From assembly GCA_947034885.2 (NCBI GenBank), contig OX344757.2, forward strand, positions 24,112,001 through 24,176,000: a stretch of DNA of 64,000 nucleotides, in the 5' to 3' direction. Origin of the DNA: Thuidium tamariscinum (taxonomy: Eukaryota > Streptophyta > Bryopsida > Hypnales > Thuidiaceae). Positions within the stretch are counted from its first letter, which is position 1; each line of letters begins with the position of its first letter. This document shows positions 26,751-38,399 of this stretch, piece after piece. Both the position numbers and the translations under genes were made by a program. The notes beneath the pieces are model-generated. The model was not told the DNA's origin. It saw only the letters and a list, made by a program, of their open reading frames with translations, and ran no database searches.

Positions 26751-26754
26751 ATAT

Positions 26755-28195
26755 TGGGATTGCAAATTTTTCAAAATTTCATTTCCAATACTAAAATTAC
26801 CACTAAAAAAATTTGCCTTTTAGGTGATGAGTCCAATTCTCTTAGATAGATTTTAGATGATGTCCAATGCAACAATTCTATGTTTTTATATCAACAAAAA
26901 ACAATTAACTTAACAACAATGTTGATAAAAATATGGAATCATTGCATTAGACATCACCTAAAATGGATTGACAAAGATTTAGGCTTGTCACCTAAAATAT
27001 AGGTTTCTTACAATAAACTAAGAATTTTAGGAGCCAAAAAGTGTTAAAAATCCATAGCCAACATCTAGTGGCTTGCAATTTGGAATTTTGGATCAATCAA
27101 GAATGACTTCCCTACTTACTAATTTCTAGTTTCTTGCTTACTAATTCCCACACTTTGAAACATGTATCATGACCTTAATAGTCCCAACTTTGAAAAAGAG
27201 AAAAAAATGCATTCCAAGATGTGGTTGGAAATTGGTTCTAGCCTTGTTGATAATAACTACAACCTACAAGTTAGACATGACTTTCTAGTTGGAATTAGGT
27301 AGTCCAACCTTATGTACAAATACTCCCACTTCTTTGAGGGTTAAAGGTGATTGCAAAAATGATTAGTAAATTTTACAATATTTTGATTATTTTCATGTTT
27401 TTTCCTAGTATTCTTTTTAATTATTTTTTTATTTTAAAAATACAAAAACATAGCCAATATACATATCTTTAAGAAGATGACACTTTTAGAAAGGAGTAGC
27501 ATAGAAAAATTTTCTAAGTAGGAGAATTAGAATAGTTTAAAATCTCAAGAAAATATGTGCTTCAATATTTTAATTAAGTTGCAAAAAATAGAAATTTCTT
27601 TTAAAAGAAATCTATAAATATTCCATTTGTTATCTGTAAAGACTTAATGCTAAAAAGTTAAGAATGATTTTCATTCTTAAAAGAATTATTAAATAATAAT
27701 AGATATGAGATAGAAGGAAACAATAAATTGTCAATGTCTTTGCTTAAGATGGAATTAAAACACACTAATTTGGAAATCCCAATGGTGAGATTGTTCTCAT
27801 AACAAAAGTACAAAACTATACTATGTGAAACTTTTGTTCTTGAAAAGATTGTGAAAATTGAGTTCAAAAATGGATTGTATAAGTTACTTTTTGAAAGAAG
27901 TTTTGATTGCTTGAACAATATTCTCTATAACTTTTTCATCATTAATCCAAATGAAATGAATCAAAGCTTTCCAAATTCCAATAGACAAAAACATTTTTCG
28001 TTACAAACAAATTTTTTTTAAACTATTTTGAATTTTTGCAATGCTAATTTGTATTGCCTAATGACCTCCATTTGAACTTTGGGTGGCATAACTTTTGTTT
28101 ACAAGCTCTAATTGAAATATAAGTAATATTTCTAGAGGGTAGTGAAATGACTAAATTCTTCTATCTTCAAAAAAATTTAAAATCATGTCATAAAT
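26755..28195. other. Gene-free AT-rich DNA with relatives of the 25.4-26.3 kb element
   Basis: About 27750-28110 is a divergent copy of 25800-26150 (shared order: CCCAA-GGTGAG-TTGTTCT, AAAAATG-ATT-TATAAGTTA-TTTTTGAA, TCCAAAT-AAATGAA-CAAAGCTT). No gene is visible. Confidence 0.4.
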
Positions 28196-29024
28196 GGTTC
28201 ATTGCAAGAATCACTAGTTGTATTTGTTGTCACAATGGAAACGACTTTCTTTTCTTATAGTATAACTTTTGAATCCAAAAAGCTTTGATCTTGAAATTTT
28301 TATTGGATATAACTAACTTCATGCTGAAGGGTTCCATATTTTTTCTAAATTTTGAAAAAAATAAATTGTATTTAAAAATTAATTTTGTTCTCTTGTCACA
28401 AATTAGGTGAACGAGGATTCACTACATCTGTAGTAATAAAAAAATAATGCTTTTGAGTTGATGTTTTGGTGGTGTATTCCTCTACTTAGTAGACTTATGA
28501 ATATGGTTTGGAATTCAATTTTTAATTACTTTTGGATGATGTGTATGCTATATAATATAGCTCAGTGGTGTGCACATTTACAAAGCCTAAAAATACTTTG
28601 GCTCTAATCTTTTTGGATGAAAGTGACCACAAGGAGATTTGGAAACTAAATGGCCATAATTAAAATTAAATAAAGAAGTCACTTTTGATTTTTTATCAAT
28701 TAAAATTAGATCCTTGTATTTTTTGAAGGAAATTGTAGTCCTCTACTTTTAGGTATTGTTGCATAGATTTAGTAGTGCATAGCACTCCCACATCCAACTT
28801 TAATCCCACATTCAACTACTTGTCAAACTTTTTAAATGATGTAATACGTGAAATAATGTCATTCAATGACCACATTAATTCCTAACTCCAGTACATGTGT
28901 CAAAAGTACAGAACAGTGGCAGTATGTTTGCTAATAGTACCCATAGTACTAGCAGTACTATACATCAAAAATGCAATCTTTAGTAAAATGCTACGAAAGT
29001 AAATAGTATTTCTTAAAGCCACCC
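28196..29024. mobile_element. TTGCAAGAAACAC-family element, TSD AAAT
   Basis: The left end is GGTTCATTGCAAGAATCACT. The reverse complement of the right end is GGGTGGCTTTAAGAAATACT. AAAT flanks both sides (28192-28195 and 29025-29028). The copy is more diverged than those at 16971 and 58060 but has matching size (829 bp) and terminal architecture. Confidence 0.55.
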
Positions 29025-29677
29025 AAATTTGGTTTGCCAAAATATATAAGTTGTAGTCTTGAAAAGATCTTGTCAAATCTTTGGATTAGTTGTAGAATAA
29101 GTGATATTTTGGAAATAACTTTAAGAGTAGAAATAGAAAATTATTCCTAAAATTTCTCTTGAATTGAGGATTTGTCATTTTGAATTTAGATTCCTATTTT
29201 CATGAATTAAAATGTTAAGCTTTAATTATATTTCTTATTATGTTCTTAGTTGTTGAACAAACAAATTTCTTTGAACAATATTGTAATTTGAAATAGAAGT
29301 ACAAAAAATTTATACTATATGAGTGCAAATACCAACACAAGAATATTTTCTATTTATATATATGTGAATACAAAGATTCTAAGTATCCAAGAGGCATCTA
29401 CCCAATCTATGCCTAAAACATATAAATATTGATTATTGAAGAATGCAACTTTCTTTTGAAAAATCCTAATGTATTGTTTTTGGATGTTGTTTCTACTTTA
29501 AGATGGTGATCACTTATAGCAAAATAGACCAATTTGGAGATGGTCAAATATAAACATATTCTATAAAAATACAACCTAGGTCATGATATTTTGTTTTAAT
29601 TCTACCTTATATGACTATCTTAATTATTAATAACTTCAACAGTTTCAACTCTTAATCAACAAAATAAGGTAAACCAA

Positions 29678-29685
29678 CCTATCAA
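29678..29685. repeat. Left 8-bp target-site duplication of the giant hAT
   Basis: CCTATCAA directly precedes the CAGGG terminus at 29686. It is identical to the octamer following the right terminus at 49566-49573. Confidence 0.9.
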
Positions 29686-29712
29686 CAGGGTTGTCATAAC
29701 AGACGAGTTAGG

Positions 29713-29762
29713 GTCACCGGACGTCCCGGATGGACGAGCGAACCGGACCGGACGGACGGCTC
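29713..29762. repeat. Left subterminal GC-rich block, shared with the right end
   Basis: CCGGACGTCC, GGACGAGCGAACCGGA and GGACGGACGG occur just inside the left terminus. The same pieces (CGGACATCC, GGACGGACGG, GGGCGAACCGGA) occur at 49489-49540, in direct rather than inverted orientation relative to each other. They are candidate transposase contact sites. Confidence 0.6.
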
Positions 29763-29817
29763 CATTTTTCAAAGTAGTGGGATTTTTTTGGGTTGACACG
29801 TCAGCTTCGAAAGCGAG

Positions 29818-30055
29818 ATCCAGGGCGCGGACGTCTCCGTCAGGGCGCGGACTCGTACAGGTAGGGCGCGGACTTCATCGTGTCACCGTCAGGGCGCGGA
29901 TGCGTACAGGTGGGGCGCGGACTTCACCGTCAGCGTCAGGGCGCAGACTTCAGCGTGTACGTCAGGGCGCGGACGCGTATAGGTAGGGCGCGGACTTCAC
30001 CGTTAGTGTTAGGGCGTGGACCTCAACATAAGGGTCAGGGCACGGACGGTTAGTG
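29818..30055. repeat. Left subterminal array of GGGCGCGGAC motifs
   Basis: About ten copies of (C/G)AGGGCGCGGAC or close variants, spaced roughly 17-30 bp, lie about 130-370 bp from the left terminus. The block is far GC-richer than its flanks. hAT transposases generally bind repeated subterminal motifs, so this is the expected place for such sites. The open frame that runs through it (29777-29986) is a by-product of the repeat. Confidence 0.75.
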
Positions 30056-30386
30056 AGTTATGGGTTCTATAGGGTAGAAGGTCCGTAACCCCTTAAGGAC
30101 TTTGTCAATTGTGAAGTGGTCAAACTTCTTATGTGAATTAATTTTAGCCTTTGAGTATGGGTAGTGTTCAAACAACAATCTGAAATTTATTCTAATTCAA
30201 ACTCTTAATTCTATATCACCATGAGAAATTACAGTTTGTTTTGTACCAATTTTCTAATTGTTATAATTTTTGGTGCAAAAAATGAATGTACATGAGTACA
30301 AATAGAAAAATCAATCTAAATTATTTGAAATAACCTTGGAAAGTAAAAGTAGTAATAAGGCTTAGCATGCAAAATTTTCAATTGGT

Positions 30387-31825
30387 TATTTTATTTTGTA
30401 CAATGGGGTACCAATAAAAAAAAGTCTTTTTCGAATTCGCAGTGAGAATTTTTTTGGTATGGCCAACTTTGAAAGCCTCCCGAGAGCTCAAAAAGTAGTA
30501 TTTAACCACAAAATTTTTACCACAGCTTAACCTTGAAGTTAATTATATGTATGACAAATTTCAAGGCCAAAAGATTTAGGAAAGAAAAGTTATTCAAAAT
30601 CTATCAAGATTGGTAGTGGTGAGAAACATTTCACTACTTTCAACTTTGACACCTTTTTAAGGAGTAAGGATTGAGTCTTGGTTCTTTTGCCGTGAAATTT
30701 TTGTCATGGAATAATCTCTATGTTCTTAATATGTATAAAAAATTTCAAGGTAAAAAAAAGTTTGGTGAAGAAGATATTTGAAATCTCTCAACATGTGTAG
30801 TTCTCTAAAACTTTTGACAATTACCAATTTTGACACCCTACCAAGGGCTAAAAAATTGGTTTCTTACCATGAATTCTTTTTGGCTGTATTTATCTCTATG
30901 TTCATAATATATGCTACAAATTTCAAGTTAAAATGAATTACCAAAAAAAAGATATACAAAATCTCACAACATGTGTGGTTATGAGATTAAGTTCTTGAGT
31001 CCTTAGTATAGTATTATTTTGTGGAGCCAAGTTTGTCACGAATGTAGAAACTCAACCTCAAAACTACACATGTTGAGAGATTTTGAATATCTTTTTTGAG
31101 GTATGTGTTTTGAACTTGAAATTTGGAACATCAACATAAAGTTGATTTTATTCAAATAATTCCATGTTAAATAGACAAATTTTCAGCCCTTGGGAGGGTG
31201 TCAAAGTTGGCAATAGTAAAAAATTTCTCATAACCACACATCTTGTCAGATTTTGTATATCTTTTTTTGGGTAATTCATTTTAACTTGAAACTTGTAGCA
31301 TATATTATGAATATAGAGATGACTTCACCAAAAAAAATTCATGGTAAGAAACTTATTTTTTAGCCCTTGGTAGGGTGTCAAAATTGGTAATTGTCAAAAG
31401 TTTCAGAGAACTACACATGTTGAGAGATTTCAAATATCTTCTTCACCAAACCTTTTTTTACCTTGAAATTTTTTATACATATTAAGAACATAGAGATTAT
31501 TCCATGACAAAAATTTCACGGCAAAAGAACCAAGACTCAATCCTTACTCCTTAAAAAGGTGTCAAAGTTGAAAGTAGTGAAATGTTTCTCACTACTACCC
31601 ATCTTGGTAGATTTTGAATAACTTTTCTTTCCTAAATCTTTTGGCCTTGAAATTTTTCATACATATAATTAACTTCAAGGTTATGCTGTGGTAAAAATTT
31701 TGTGGTTAAATACTACTTTTTGAGCTCTCGGGAGGCTTTCAAAGTTGGCCATACCAAAAAAATTCTCACTGCGAATTCAAAAAAGACTTTTTTTTTATTG
31801 GTACCCCATTGTACAAAATAAAATA
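30387..31825. repeat. 1.4-kb fold-back (inverted) repeat
   Basis: The left arm (30387-about 30990) is repeated in reverse complement at about 31220-31825 with very few differences. The outer ends are TATTTTATTTTGTACAATGG and its complement; inner landmarks include GAGCTCTCGGGAGGCTTTC against GAAAGCCTCCCGAGAGCTC. The spacer of about 230 bp and both arms contain a degenerate unit of roughly 185 bp (AACTACACATGTTGAGAGAT, then ACTTGAAATTT, then AGGGTGTCAAA). The block is non-coding and lies between the left motif array and the transposase 3' end. Confidence 0.8.
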
Positions 31826-32217
31826 GCCACATCACAGACCTTGAAATTAAATTCAACTATCAAACCCAATTCATCATTGAAGTCAAAGTGCCTCTCATAT
31901 TAAATAGAATTAGCCTACAAAATATATTACATGATTGCACTCACCAATGTTTCCAACATGCACGTCAAAATGTCAAATACAAAAACATTATAGACATATT
32001 AGTAGGCTTCAATCTTTATGATAACCAAAAGTATTTATAAAATTCATGCATTGCAATTTGCAAAGTACAATAACAATACAATGAATCTATACTTCCAAAA
32101 TATGCCCACTTTCTCATCGGTTATCTAAGACATTCCTTTGGCTTCTCGTCCATCTTTCTTTTAATTGCTACAATTATCTTCAACTCTTAAAGACACAAGA
32201 TCTACCATTGGTGCAAC

Positions 32218-35200
32218 TCAGTTATTGAAACGACTCGACCTACGAACTTCTTGGGCACTAGGATCCACTACATTAGCATCTCGAACAACAACATCATCAT
32301 TCTGTGGTGCCTCATTGCAGTTTGGATCATCCTCGTCATTGGCATCTTCGTTGCTGTCATATTCATCTTCTGCTTCACCACTATCTGTGGTCCAATGTCC
32401 CTCAATCTCTGAGTTTTCATTTCGAAGCTCTACAATAGTTTGACCTTGACTACGTTTGCGCTTGAACCTCTTATGTCGCAGTGCGTTGGGGTCTTCTGCA
32501 TCAGAATTTATAGTGGGCCCACTTGAAACTCGAGGAACAACAAATGCCGGGGTTGACCTATTAGGTCCTGGTACGTATGTATTCAAGAATGGTTCTACCA
32601 CCCTATTTGAGTCTCTTGCCCCTATTCCAAGGAGTGGACGATGAGTAGGCCTTGACGATGATGCTTCTCCAATATGTGGACCTTCTGTTCCTCCACGACC
32701 TCTAGTCCCTCCACGGCCTCCAATCCCTCCTCGGCCTCTAGCCCTTCCACGGCCTCCCATCCTTCCACGACCTTGTTGATATTGACTCACTTCATGATGA
32801 ATGGAGGGCCGAGGTGCCGTAGGTGGTCTACCACCAACAATACCACGAGAAATGTTTTGAGGAGTCATATCAACATTTCTCATAGAGCCTAACCCTTCTT
32901 CAAAAGGTCTTTGGATGGCATTGGAAGTTGCTGGTGAAGATGGGTCTAGGGAATGTGGCGCTTGGCTAGTTCGGTCAGAACCAACTGGAGTGGGTTCACG
33001 CGCAAGGTCTTCTGGTGCGTCAATAAATGCAAAAACATCATTGTAGTCTACATGCTCTGGATCAAAACGCCTTCTCACATTACTTGCCGATTGATTCCTT
33101 CCAATAGGGCGTGCCATTCTTGCATTTCTAACGTTTCTGTCATGGTGTCGTTCAACAACTGTATTGCTACGAACTGATGCCCCCATTCTTGTAGGCCCTG
33201 TATTGCCATCTTGATTGTGAGAAGATCCTCCACAATTTGGATTTGCAGTCCTCCCCATGTTTCCGCCACCATTTCCATTTCCACCACCATTTCCATTTCC
33301 GCCGCGATTTTCATTTTCACCGCCACTTCCATTACTGCTTCCATTTCCATTTCCGCCGCCATTTCCTAGAGGGAGGTCGTCATCATTGTCGTTGTTGTTA
33401 TGGGAGATACCATCATCCACGTTATCGTCATTTGGATTGGCGGCCTCTGAAGAAGATGACAAAGCTTGGACTTCTGCGACCCCTTCATTTTGAGGAAGAG
33501 GAGGTGAAGGACTACGACGAGGATTGGGTACCCAAGGACCCCAACGACCACCAACGGGTTCTTCCTCTCCATCGTCAGCATCTCCATAGTAGTTTCTCGC
33601 TTCCTCGAGGTGATCGGCACCTCGCCTCCAAAGATCTGGGTTCGCCAGATACTCTTGAGGTGCGTCATTGGCTTCCACACCAACCTCTTCTTCTTCCTCT
33701 GCTTGCATTGCGTCAAATTCCCGATTGCGTTCATTCAAAGGGATCGGACCAAGGGCATCTGGATCGGAATCCTCCAAGTACATATTTGCATCATACCAAC
33801 GAACTGGATCGGCTCCTGGTCTTTCCTGAAGTACACGGCTATTGGTATAAATATATACCAATGACTCTGCCTTCGCGGGGGCTAATCGATTTCGGACCCT
33901 ATTGTGAACAAAGGAATACATACTCCAATTCCTTTCACAAGAGCTGGCCGAACACGTGAGGGATAGAATACGCACGGCAATTTTTGAAAGAGCCCGATCT
34001 CCAACCCTATGCCACCATTGGTGGGGAAGCATTTGTGTCACACGGATGTTGGATGTCTCAGTTGCACTGTACGGTCCACTACCCTCCTCAAATTGAGTTA
34101 ATTCCGCCAACACATCATCAAAAGTGACACCCACTACATCTTCCATTTTGTGGATGACTCTGTACAATGCACGTAGCGTAGTTCCGTCTACCCTGAGCGC
34201 CACGTTATCCAAGAGGTATGGATTCAAAAGGGTCGCGGCGTAGTGCGTATCTTCAAAAATCATGTCCCATCTTTCATTGAAAGATCTCTCCAAAGTGACT
34301 GCTATGTCATCTCGTAAGCTAAAAGGTGGTTCTCTCAAAGAATACACGTGTCCTCGCAAGTTGTGCATCACGAGCCACGCCCGACCCATGGCTGGTTCTC
34401 GTCCATCAAACACACGCAAAGCCTTCAATACGTCTTCAGTCATGTACACGTAATTCACACATCGTTGCCAAAAGGCCACATCTTCAATGGTTCTTTTGAC
34501 ATTACGTGAAGCGGTAGCTGCCTGTGGTCCATTCTGTTCGTTTCATAGGGTATCATAGTAATTTATAACACGGGGGTGGTTATTCAACCGCTCCAAGACT
34601 CCTCTAAGTTTCACCACTCGCTGTAACATGAGGAAATTACAAGCAAAGCGAGTTTCGCTAGGCACTACGAGTTGTAGGTTTGGACTCAACTCACAAAAAA
34701 CCGACATGGTCGCATGATGGTTTCGAATGTATTGGCACAATCTTCTTGCCCTATCAATTAAATCGGAAAATTCCTGAATCTTGGCCCAATCTTCCAACAT
34801 CAAATCCAATGCATGTGCCATGCAGCCTTGCGCAAATATGTGCGGATAGGTTAGAGTAATGTCTCTCAATGCCCCAAGCATGTTTGCTGCATTATTTGTG
34901 CAAACTTGTGTCACATATTTGGAACCCACCTTCTCAATGTAAACTTTCATTTGGTCTGCTATATAGCGCATGGTTTTCTTTTGTGAGGTAGTGTCAATTG
35001 ACCCAAAAAATACATCACCTGCGGGGCATGACATCATCACATTCATGAGGGGCCTCCGATTGACATCATCCCAACCATCGGTACATATCGTCACCTCGTA
35101 GTGCTTGACAGCAAAACCAACCTTTTCTTCAATCTTCTTCTCGATTTGCAACCTCCTCGGTTCAATTAAATTAGTCCTGAACTGATGGTAAGAAGGTGGA

Positions 35201-35816
35201 CTATATTCAAACCTCGCCACTGAGGTTGCCCTCACAGCCTCAATGAAGGCTGGATGCCTTGCCACATTAAATGGCAGTATGGCACATTTGCTTCATAGAA
35301 AAAGCTTGCCCACTTGTCATCCAACTCCCTCCTCTTTGCAATGTTGAATGCGTCCGCCATGTGTTGCTGACGTAATGATCCCGATCTCGTAGAATTTGAA
35401 CCTGCAAGACTATTGGACGTTTGTAGAATTTCATTTCCTTCAGGAACGTTTGCCCGTTCTTCCGCTCTCCCACCAGTGACCCCATCCGTCACCTCATTTT
35501 CAGTGGCTTCGCTTGAACTTGCAAGCGGAGTTGCTCTAGTCGGTCCACTTTGAATTGGTTCTCCTTCACACATGTTCCCGGCATCCACTCGTAGTGGGAC
35601 AAAACCTGTACAATTGGCAAACCTATGTCGCACTTCACGAGGCATACTTCGACAAATTGACCTCTCTGATTTCGCGCCATATCCGAAATGTGCAAAAGCA
35701 CGCTCACGTTTGTAACTGAAGGTCCTAGTACAGAAAGCACAAGTCACCTTAGTCCCATTCTCCGTGAAGTTCAGCCACGGTTCCCAGTCCTTGGTTTGCT
35801 TCCTCTGACTTGCCAT
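32218..35816 (-). pseudogene. hAT transposase (BED finger, DUF659, hAT dimerisation), broken
   Basis: The gene would encode a cut-and-paste transposase acting on the element ends. Reading on the minus strand, the first segment starts at ATG 35816. It has a BED-type zinc finger with C26-x2-C29 and downstream H43/C55. The next frame (35265-34543) is the DUF659 catalytic region: TDGWDD with the first acidic residue (D63), TNNAANM where TDNA is expected (N124), and GCMAHALDL (C148, H151). After an in-frame TGA at 34545-34543 the same frame continues to 32218. That part has a hAT dimerisation domain (about residues 150-215 from the GTG at 34479) with SASSCERNWS, the catalytic glutamate, and a long tail rich in Asn/Gly, acidic stretches and RGG-like repeats. 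A one-base shift at about 35245-35265 separates the first two frames (NVPY, then PFNVARHPAF). A TATA box lies at 36065-36072. Assignment is firm; this copy should not make an active enzyme unless rescued. Confidence 0.9.
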
Positions 35817-36064
35817 TGTATTTACAGATAATTTGAAATGCCTTCCCCTTCTTTGTGCTGAATTTAAGAAGACAGAAGATCTAACGGACAAAGTATCAGT
35901 AACATCAGTTAGCGCTAATGCTTGAACTGATTTTGACATCACCTCAGCAGCAAACCAGGGCAATCTATCACCCAAGTAGACTCACAAGGAGCTCAAAATG
36001 AATTGAAGTCCAAGAGATAGAGGCCAAGGTGACAAATGTAGGGAATGCAAGGTTCAGGATTTCC

Positions 36065-36072
36065 TTTATATA
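36065..36072 (-). promoter_or_regulatory. TATA box of the transposase gene
   Basis: TATATAAA on the minus strand lies about 250 bp upstream of the transposase ATG (35816). It sits immediately downstream, in transcription sense, of the motif array at 36110-36480. The same TATA string occurs at both sides of the cargo promoter. Confidence 0.6.
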
Positions 36073-36109
36073 CTTGGGGAAGGTAGGGGTGCTGACTTCA
36101 CCGTTGTCC

Positions 36110-36480
36110 TTGTCAACAGGGCGCAGACTTCAGTCCCAAAGTCTAAGCACACCTGAATCCCTACCGTCAGGGCACGGACTTCAGGGCGGGGACGGGAAGT
36201 CAGGGCGCGGAATTCTGGGCGGAGAATTTGTGAACTTTGACAACCTTCAAAATGCACACCTGAATCCTTGGTATCAGGGCGGGGACGGGAAGTCAGGGCG
36301 GGGACTTCAGGGCGGAGACGGGGAGTCAGGGCGGTGAACTTTGACAACGTTCAAAATGCACACCTGAATCCCTAGCGGTCTGGGCGGGGACGGGAAGACA
36401 GGGCGTGGACTTCAGGGCGCGGACTCGAAGTCAGGGCGCGGACTTCAGGGTGCGGACTTGAAGTCAGGGCGCGGACATCC
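36110..36480. repeat. Motif array upstream of the transposase promoter
   Basis: More than a dozen copies of CAGGGCGCGGACTTCA or CAGGGCGGGGACGGGA are interspersed with two copies of a longer unit (AACTTTGACAAC-TTCAAAATGCACACC at about 36229 and 36336). The core motif is the same as in the terminal arrays. Its position directly upstream of the TATA box suggests a cis-regulatory role, for instance autoregulation by the transposase. Confidence 0.7.
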
Positions 36481-37190
36481 TCGTCCAGCACTATTTGCAC
36501 TGCACTTGGACATGAGATTTTTGAATTCACCTTTTGTTGGAGCGGAAGAACCATTAATGTAACCAATTACAGCTTGTTCTAAATTCAAAGAAGACCATGA
36601 CAGCAAGATGCCACCTTAAAGAGCTCAACGGCCTAAGATTTGGAAGGTATTTATGGAAGTGCATGTCCCGTTTCTTGTGTTGCAAGATGTCATTCCTTAG
36701 TTCTCCTAACCATTTTACCACTTTGAAGCAAGAAATATTTTATTTCCCAAAATAAAAACACAAATTCTTTGATTTAGGAATGTTTAGGAAATACTTAATA
36801 AATGTATAGGACATACTTAAACCATATCATTCATACAAAACCTTTGGCTTTGTTGTTTAATAAATGCAATGGTTTTTTCATGTTGTTTTCTTTTAAAAAA
36901 AGAAGATGCCAAAATTAAGAGATCAACAAAAAAAGATTGCAAAGGAACTTCTTGAAAGACCATGTCCCCTTATTTGATTTGGAAGATGTCATTGTTTACT
37001 TTGTAAAGAAACAACATTGAAGGAAAATATATGTACTGATGAAAACAAACAACTCAAAATATTTTATTATTCATTTTCAACATTCCTCAAGCAAATTCTT
37101 TGTTTGCGTAAAGGCTACGTTTCATAAATTATGCTCAATTTTGTTGAATGTTTAAAGTATTATTGTTTGGCTGAAAGGGATTATTTATGA
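36481..37190. other. Non-coding segment duplicated at 38930-39190
   Basis: 36481-36720 matches 38930-39190 in the same orientation (landmarks GACATGAGAT/GGCATGAGAT, TGGAGCGG, GAAGACCATGA/CAAGACCATGA, GCAAGATGCCA, CTAAGATTTGGAAG). Both follow a motif array, so an array-plus-flank unit has been duplicated inside the element. There is no gene. Confidence 0.5.
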
Positions 37191-38260
37191 AATGAAAGTT
37201 ATTCAATTCTTGTAGACTGATGTTCACCACATTCAATTCTTTAAACAATTGCTATAGGGGATCAATTCTGCTTTACGATTTACTAAATCTTACATTCTTT
37301 TGGATTTACGTAAACAAATTCATTTTTGGTTTATATTTCGTACAAGGGATTTTTTTTAATGAATTACTATTGCTTTGTTTGTTTTTTGTTTTTTGTTTTT
37401 AAAACGAGTGGCAAACCATTGCATTAAATGAATACTATTTTGTTTTATTTCAATCACATGGAAGGGATTCACTTTTTACCATTCTAACTACAACTCTACA
37501 AGGGATTCTTTTTGAACGAGAACTTAGATCTTCCATTCTTTTGGATTCACGTGAAGGGAACTGTTTTTGTGGATGCTTGTTACAAATAATTTGTGTAGCC
37601 TAAGGTATGAGCATCATATTTTTGAATTCACTATTCTTATAAGGGGATGCATTTTTGACCATTTTAACTACAAGGGATTCTTTTTGAACGAGAACTTAGA
37701 TCTTCCATTCTTTTGGATTCACGTGAAGGGAACTGTTTTTGTGGATGCTTGTTACAAATAATTTTTTTAAAACTTCCAAGTTCTGTTTCTTAGATTCACG
37801 TAGAAGGTAGTCATTTCTAAATAAAAGGTACAAGAGATTATTCTTTTGAATGAGAACTTTACATTATTTTGGATTCACATGAAAAGATTCACTTTCTTGA
37901 ATAATTGATAGAATGCATTTTTTAAATGAACAAATGAGTTTCATTTCTTCAAATCCATTATTCATAAGCAAGGATTCTTTTTTCTGCATAATAACTACAA
38001 GGGTTTTTGTGGGGAAATGAAAAATTACAAGTTATATTTTGTTCTTAATGTGAAAGGATCCATTTTTATAAATACTTGTTACAATGGATTCTTCCTTAAT
38101 AAAACGTACAACTTAAATTGAAGTAGAAAGGTTGTAAATGGAATCCACAATTAGAAATAATTGCTACAATAAAATCTTTTTTACATGAACTTACAATACA
38201 TATTTTTCAGATGCATGACATAGGTTCTTTTCTGAAGGTTTAGAGTACATTGATTTGTTT
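37190..38260. repeat. Degenerate tandem repeat block with a 96-bp exact duplication
   Basis: Many degenerate copies of a unit containing AAGGGATTCTTTTTGAA and GGATTCACGTGAAGGGA. Positions 37497-37592 and 37669-37764 are identical over about 96 bp, a recent duplication. Short ORFs here are by-products of the repeat. Confidence 0.6.
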
Positions 38261-38310
38261 TTTAATTCAACCCTAAAACCATCTGAAAGAAAGTCAAACA
38301 ATCCAAACTC

Positions 38311-38357
38311 AAACCCTAAACCCTAATACTCCAAACCCTAAACCCTACACTCCTAAA
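38311..38357. repeat. Short telomere-like tract (AAACCCTAAACCCTA)
   Basis: Two near-identical units, each with CAAACCCTAAACCCTA, contain the plant telomere repeat CCCTAAA and the telo-box AAACCCTAA. With only about four hexamer/heptamer units it is too short for a telomere relic and may instead be a promoter-type telo-box. Confidence 0.6.
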
Positions 38358-38399
38358 ACCTTTGAACCCAAGAAGCCAAGGAGTTGGAGGCTTGAACTT

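Noticed and set aside
29777-29986. ORF of 69 codons rich in Arg, Ser and Gly
   Set aside because: It runs through the GGGCGCGGAC array and exists only because the repeat lacks stop codons.
33237-33959. Plus-strand ORF of 240 codons rich in His and Phe
   Set aside because: It is the antisense of the Asn/Gly-rich transposase tail; repeated codons on one strand create an open frame on the other.
35232-35975. Upstream start at 35975 for the transposase
   Set aside because: The extension before ATG 35816 lacks domain character; ATG 35816 leads directly into the BED finger.
36110-36480. Regularly spaced GC-rich repeats considered as a CRISPR array
   Set aside because: Spacing is irregular, spacers resemble one another, units are short and imperfect, and the setting is a plant nuclear transposon.
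38311-38357. Interstitial telomere scar
   Set aside because: Only about four repeat units, interrupted, inside a bounded transposon; kept as a telo-box-like tract only.
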